DNA from: CBDFJH01 sp965198095
GTDB taxonomy: Bacteria; Latescibacterota; UBA2968; GCA-2709665
Direction of reading: 5' to 3'
Assembly (NCBI GenBank): GCA_965198095.1
Contig: OZ240239.1
Coordinates: 3,906,001-3,970,000, forward strand
DNA length: 64,000 bases
In this document: in pieces, positions 62,401-64,000 of the stretch
How the letters are laid out: every line of letters starts with the position of its first letter
Position numbering within the stretch: the first letter of the stretch is position 1
Made by a program: the position numbers and the translations under genes
The notes under the pieces: generated by a model
What the model was told of the DNA's origin: nothing
Databases searched by the model: none
Seen by the model: only the letters and a program-made list of their open reading frames with translations

Positions 62401-62423
62401 GTTTCATTCCTTGTTCTGATGGG
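62401..62423 (-). repeat. recurrent motif, unit d
   Basis: Plus strand GTTTCATTCCTTGTTCTGA then TGGG. It lies between the small frame 62404-62631 (whose stop is inside the motif) and the EEP gene start. Confidence 0.55.
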
Positions 62424-62631
62424 GAATTTTGGACGGTTTGGAGGATGAGTTTTCAGCCCTTTCTGCGTCGCGCCGCGCCCAAGCCACCAGCTGTCTAAAG
62501 GTGGGAACGTCCGGATCGGCGTTTTCATAGTCCTCCGCTGAAAACGGTGTAACCGTGGGCGTGCCAGACGCGGCAAATAAACGGTTCAAAGAACCTTCCG
62601 AATTTGGGTCTCTCAACCATGGTTGTTTCAA
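62404..62631 (-). CDS. small unidentified protein or gene fragment
   Basis: A 75-residue frame from TTG 62631 to a TGA inside motif d. Its middle part (TVTPFSAEDYENADPDVPTF, RQLVAWARRDAERAE) has coding-like composition and looks like the end of a larger protein. No family recognised. Both its first codon and its stop fall inside copies of the recurrent motif, giving the look of a cassette. Confidence 0.4.
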   Translation of the reverse strand: MKQPWLRDPNSEGSLNRLFAASGTPTVTPFSAEDYENADPDVPTFRQLVAWARRDAERAENSSSKPSKIPHQNKE

Positions 62632-62647
62632 TTCTTGTTATGATGGA
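62625..62647 (-). repeat. recurrent motif, unit e
   Basis: Plus strand GTTTCAATTCTTGTTATGA then TGGA. On the minus strand it ends AATTGAAAC. It stands between the nuclease gene (ending 62714) and the small frame. Confidence 0.55.
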
Positions 62648-62713
62648 AATAGACCGTACAGTCATATCCGAACGGCATGGAAGGGCGAATATATTCTGCG
62701 GAGATTGATCGAA

Positions 62714-63730
62714 TTACATCTTCTCCGCGAATATTGAGTCGATCGCATCTGCCATATCCTCGGTGATCGCAAACACAGTCTGTCTAAATCGATGGCTTGA
62801 ATTGCATTGTTTATTAATTTCCCATGCTTTCGGTGCCCTATCCCATTCACTTTCATCTAAGGCCCAGTCGAATGCTAATGGAACGTAAAACTCCTCGTCT
62901 TCATTACCTTGGTAATCCGTTGTCCCATACCCGGAAATTGCTCTGCCATGGGCTATAACACCGACTCCGGTATGGTAGAGGTATACACGGGAATCTTTTG
63001 AAATCCGGGAGACGGAGTTTTTTCGGCCATAGTACGCGGCAGCCTTGCCTGTTGAACGGTCATTCAGCATATCCTTCCAAACATCCGACATGTAGGTTTT
63101 GTTTGTGTTGACGATGAAGAAACCGGTACTCTCATCGGGAAGAAGCTCATCGTCCGGATTGTACATGTCAAACTGAATGTACGGCTCTCCGTTTATATCA
63201 TAGATTCGGTAGGGGGAACATTTGATATTTACACCTTTTTCGGACCAGAAATTCACGGCAGAGATCGTATCCTTATCTGTGCCGTTTGTGACCAATACGA
63301 AAACCTGATCTTTATTGAACGCCGACTCTGACAGTTCCTCCTCAAGACGAAAATGGTCTTTGTGTTTCACTTTCAGACAGCCGTCCAGTTTCAGCTGTCG
63401 CTTTGCAAGGTCCTCCAATTTTCCATAGGTGTATCTTCCGAAAATCTGTCCATATCTCATTACTTGGAGTATGTTCTCCTGGCTGGATTGCCACCTCTTC
63501 AGTTCGAAAATGTAAAGCACCCCATCCTTGTCGAGAGCCAACAGATCAGCCTCTTCTTGCCTCTTTCGTTCTTGTCCGATCAGCATGAGTTGATCTTCAG
63601 AGACAATTTCATGCAGGCGAGATCTCAAGAAATTCTCAATGTCCTGTTCTTTAAGGCCAACATCTGCCGGTGTTCTGACCTCGATACGTGTACTTGAATC
63701 GATATCATCAGCATTGAGCTTGTAGAGCAT
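62714..63730 (-). CDS. DUF91/NucS-like PD-(D/E)xK nuclease with EVE-like C-terminal domain
   Basis: A 338-residue protein. The nuclease core is visible as EEADLLALDKDGVLYIFELK (the D...ExK of PD-(D/E)xK), followed by QENILQVMRYGQIFG (about 55-100). The C-terminal third (VYLYHTGVGVIAHGRAISGY, EEFYVPLAFDWAL) resembles EVE/PUA-like domains, which in other systems read modified bases. A nuclease joined to such a domain would fit a modification-sensing restriction protein; this is inference. The gene is far more AT-rich than its neighbours, a sign of recent transfer. ATG 63730 follows GGAAAGGAAAG. Confidence 0.72.
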   Translation of the reverse strand: MLYKLNADDIDSSTRIEVRTPADVGLKEQDIENFLRSRLHEIVSEDQLMLIGQERKRQEEADLLALDKDGVLYIFELKRWQSSQENILQVMRYGQIFGRYTYGKLEDLAKRQLKLDGCLKVKHKDHFRLEEELSESAFNKDQVFVLVTNGTDKDTISAVNFWSEKGVNIKCSPYRIYDINGEPYIQFDMYNPDDELLPDESTGFFIVNTNKTYMSDVWKDMLNDRSTGKAAAYYGRKNSVSRISKDSRVYLYHTGVGVIAHGRAISGYGTTDYQGNEDEEFYVPLAFDWALDESEWDRAPKAWEINKQCNSSHRFRQTVFAITEDMADAIDSIFAEKM

Positions 63731-64000
63731 TTTTCTTTCCTTTCCTCGACGAGCCCCGACTGGGCCCCGAATGTAGAGGGATGCAATACGCCGTCGCCTA
63801 TCAGACTCCCGTCTTTCTTATCTACTTTATTCACATGGATGAACAGGATTTCAGGGGTTTCATCCTGTCTATCTTCCCTTCCATATCCCCCTCATCTGGA
63901 TCGCGGATTTATGGATGACACGGACACTATTTGTGGCCGAAAAACATCGCCTACCAGTGTGATCATCCGTCCATCCTTACATCCTCTAATCTGCGTAATC
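63731..64000. other. right edge without a recognised gene
   Basis: No supported gene. The composition is AT-richer than the window average, with the repeated words ATGGATGAACAGGA and TTTATGGATGACACGG that resemble intergenic low-complexity DNA. It likely holds the promoter of the minus-strand nuclease gene, but no clear -35/-10 pair was seen. Confidence 0.4.

Noticed and set aside
59846..62647. Integron cassette array with attC sites
   Set aside because: The cassette-like layout suggested it, but the bordering motif lacks the RYYYAAC...GTTRRRY core pair and no integrase gene is seen in the window.

Overview
The window is about 64 kb of GC-rich bacterial DNA. It has Shine-Dalgarno starts, many GTG and TTG starts, and two tRNA genes that encode their own CCA ends. 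The gene content points to an uncultured environmental heterotroph of the Poribacteria, Latescibacterota or Planctomycetota type: sugar-acid and carbohydrate enzymes (GH127-like, GH5, sialate-esterase-like, enolase superfamily, DHDPS/NAL-like lyases), a PhyH dioxygenase, Gfo/Idh/MocA and SDR oxidoreductases, an LRR protein with a dockerin-like EF-hand stretch, and LigD/Ku. No rRNA or ribosomal protein gene is present, so the phylum is inferred, not shown.

Layout. 0.3-5.7 kb: a GH127-like enzyme, an acetyltransferase, a decayed DUF262 gene, a nucleoside phosphorylase-like protein and two lipoproteins. 6.1-9.4 kb: tRNA-Met and an NfeD-FloA membrane operon, then tRNA-Leu. 9.5-12.8 kb: an AbiE-type toxin/antitoxin pair (toxin frameshifted) and an orphan D12-class adenine methyltransferase. 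12.8-17.2 kb: an ankyrin protein, an enolase-superfamily dehydratase and an FAD oxidoreductase. 17.5-26.7 kb: five tandem paralogues of a TIM-barrel glycosidase-like protein, the last one separated from the rest by a 1-kb mosaic of repeats. 26.9-30.9 kb: the ligD-ku-TPR end-joining operon. 31-49 kb: scattered catabolic enzymes, a giant LRR protein and many repeat elements, including an operon amidase / adenosine-deaminase-like / Gfo-Idh-MocA joined by GTGA overlaps. 49-53 kb: YggT, a phosphoesterase, an M24/creatinase-like protein and a DHDPS-family lyase. 53-56 kb: a degraded region with a GYD pseudogene, an esterase and a duplicated promoter-bearing segment. 56-64 kb: an accessory island with a short AbrB-like frame coupled to a DUF1156-type adenine methylase, a probably truncated partner, and on the opposite strand a uracil-DNA-glycosylase-like protein, an Nmad3-type nucleotide-modification protein, an endonuclease/exonuclease/phosphatase protein and a DUF91-like nuclease with an EVE-like tail.

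Non-coding content is unusually rich. A MITE-like family occurs in five pieces. One copy is complete (518 bp, 14-bp inverted ends, 4-bp target duplication TTGT) and one is a 176-bp derivative that lost its core between short direct repeats. Four other repeat families (here B, C, D and E) sit at gene edges; E carries a near-consensus sigma-70 promoter and is duplicated next to a fragment of a lyase gene. A CRISPR-repeat-like motif recurs between the genes of the 59-63 kb island. Three genes carry single-base frameshifts, which could be real decay or assembly error.
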